Source: Corynebacterium lowii (lineage in GTDB: Bacteria > Actinomycetota > Actinomycetes > Mycobacteriales > Mycobacteriaceae). Taken from it: DNA of 64,000 bases. The notes under the pieces were generated by a model. That model was not told the DNA's origin, made no database searches, and was given only the letters and a program-made list of their open reading frames with translations. Where the stretch lies: NCBI RefSeq assembly GCF_001412085.1, contig NZ_LKEV01000002.1:372001-436000 (forward strand), written 5' to 3'. Position numbers and translations under genes: made by a program. Positions 63,795 to 64,000 of the stretch are shown in pieces (position 1 is the stretch's first letter; each line of letters opens with the position of its first letter).

Positions 63795-64000
63795 CTACGT
63801 TCCCAACACCGCCCCCTTGCGCAGTGTGATGCTCCACCCAGCCTCGCCGCGCTCCTCGAAGTTCACCACCTCGTGACCGTCCTCGGCGGCCCAGCGGGGA
63901 ATGGAATCGGTGGCCTGGGTGCAATCAAAGTCAATCACCAATTCCTCCCCCGATGCCAGGGCCTTCATGGCCTCCTTGGCCTCAATGAGTGGGAAGGGGC
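63795..64000 (-). CDS. TusA-family sulfur carrier, 3' part
   Basis: The C-terminal 67 residues of a TusA/SirA-like protein, running off the window edge. PFPLIEAKEAMKALASGEELV follows where the family has its catalytic Cys in CPxP; the Cys codon itself is cut at the border (only GC remains). DFDCTQATDSIPRWAAEDGHEV is typical. Normal stop at 63795. Confidence 0.88.
   Translation of the reverse strand, partial: PFPLIEAKEAMKALASGEELVIDFDCTQATDSIPRWAAEDGHEVVNFEERGEAGWSITLRKGAVLGT

Overview
The window is about 63% GC by eye, gene-dense, and almost certainly from a Corynebacterium (mycolata, Actinobacteria). The evidence is protein content and gene order: aceE / acyl carrier protein / NagD-type HAD; dnaG and dgt; glyS / ArsR / Zur; the uppS-recO-era ... 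ybeY-phoH-rsmE-dnaJ-hrcA-hemW block; and an aecD-brnQ-luciferase-BCCT block as known from C. glutamicum. No species can be named from this alone. Most genes are ordinary chromosomal housekeeping genes; there is no prophage, CRISPR array, rRNA or intact insertion sequence.

Layout. 1-5 kb: the 3' end of aceE, an acyl carrier protein, a HAD phosphatase, a small unknown protein with a tightly overlapping short upstream ORF, a serine hydrolase and a secreted PAP2 phosphatase. 4.9-5.2 kb: tRNA-Asn and a CAT-anticodon tRNA. 5.3-14 kb: DNA primase, a secreted RNase Sa-like ribonuclease whose stop overlaps the start of its barstar-type inhibitor, dgt, a TPM-domain protein, two small unknown proteins and glyS. 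14.4-18.7 kb: ArsR and Zur regulators, a PhoA lipoprotein, a maltokinase-cap-like protein and a VIT/ferritin-like metal transporter. 18.8-29.3 kb: one long minus-strand housekeeping block.

30.2-35.5 kb is an aminophosphonate locus. A four-gene minus-strand operon (FAD oxidoreductase, then phnD, phnC, phnE, each overlapping the next by 4 nt) is divergent from a GntR regulator and a phosphonatase-like HAD enzyme. Two similar 16-bp palindromes flank the divergent promoter region. 35.5-43 kb: an acyl-CoA synthetase, two tiny membrane proteins, a carboxylesterase, idi, and a DUF3558-like lipoprotein plus a PPE-like protein of noticeably lower GC at its 5' end.

43-52 kb: an ABC exporter, aecD, brnQ, a luciferase-like monooxygenase and a BCCT carrier interrupted by an in-frame amber codon 66 codons before its apparent original stop. 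These are followed by a low-GC pair (secreted peptide plus small membrane protein) that looks like a bacteriocin/immunity or toxin/partner module. 52-57 kb: a complete peptide-type ABC transporter. 57-64 kb: lldD, a ribokinase, a DUF4143-type ATPase, 3.7 copies of a 23-bp tandem repeat, a metallophosphoesterase with a stop codon inside its Tat signal peptide, a nucleoside hydrolase, a 46-codon ORF and the 3' end of a TusA-like gene. A window-wide pattern is that convergent genes very often interlock by exactly 4 nt at their stop codons.
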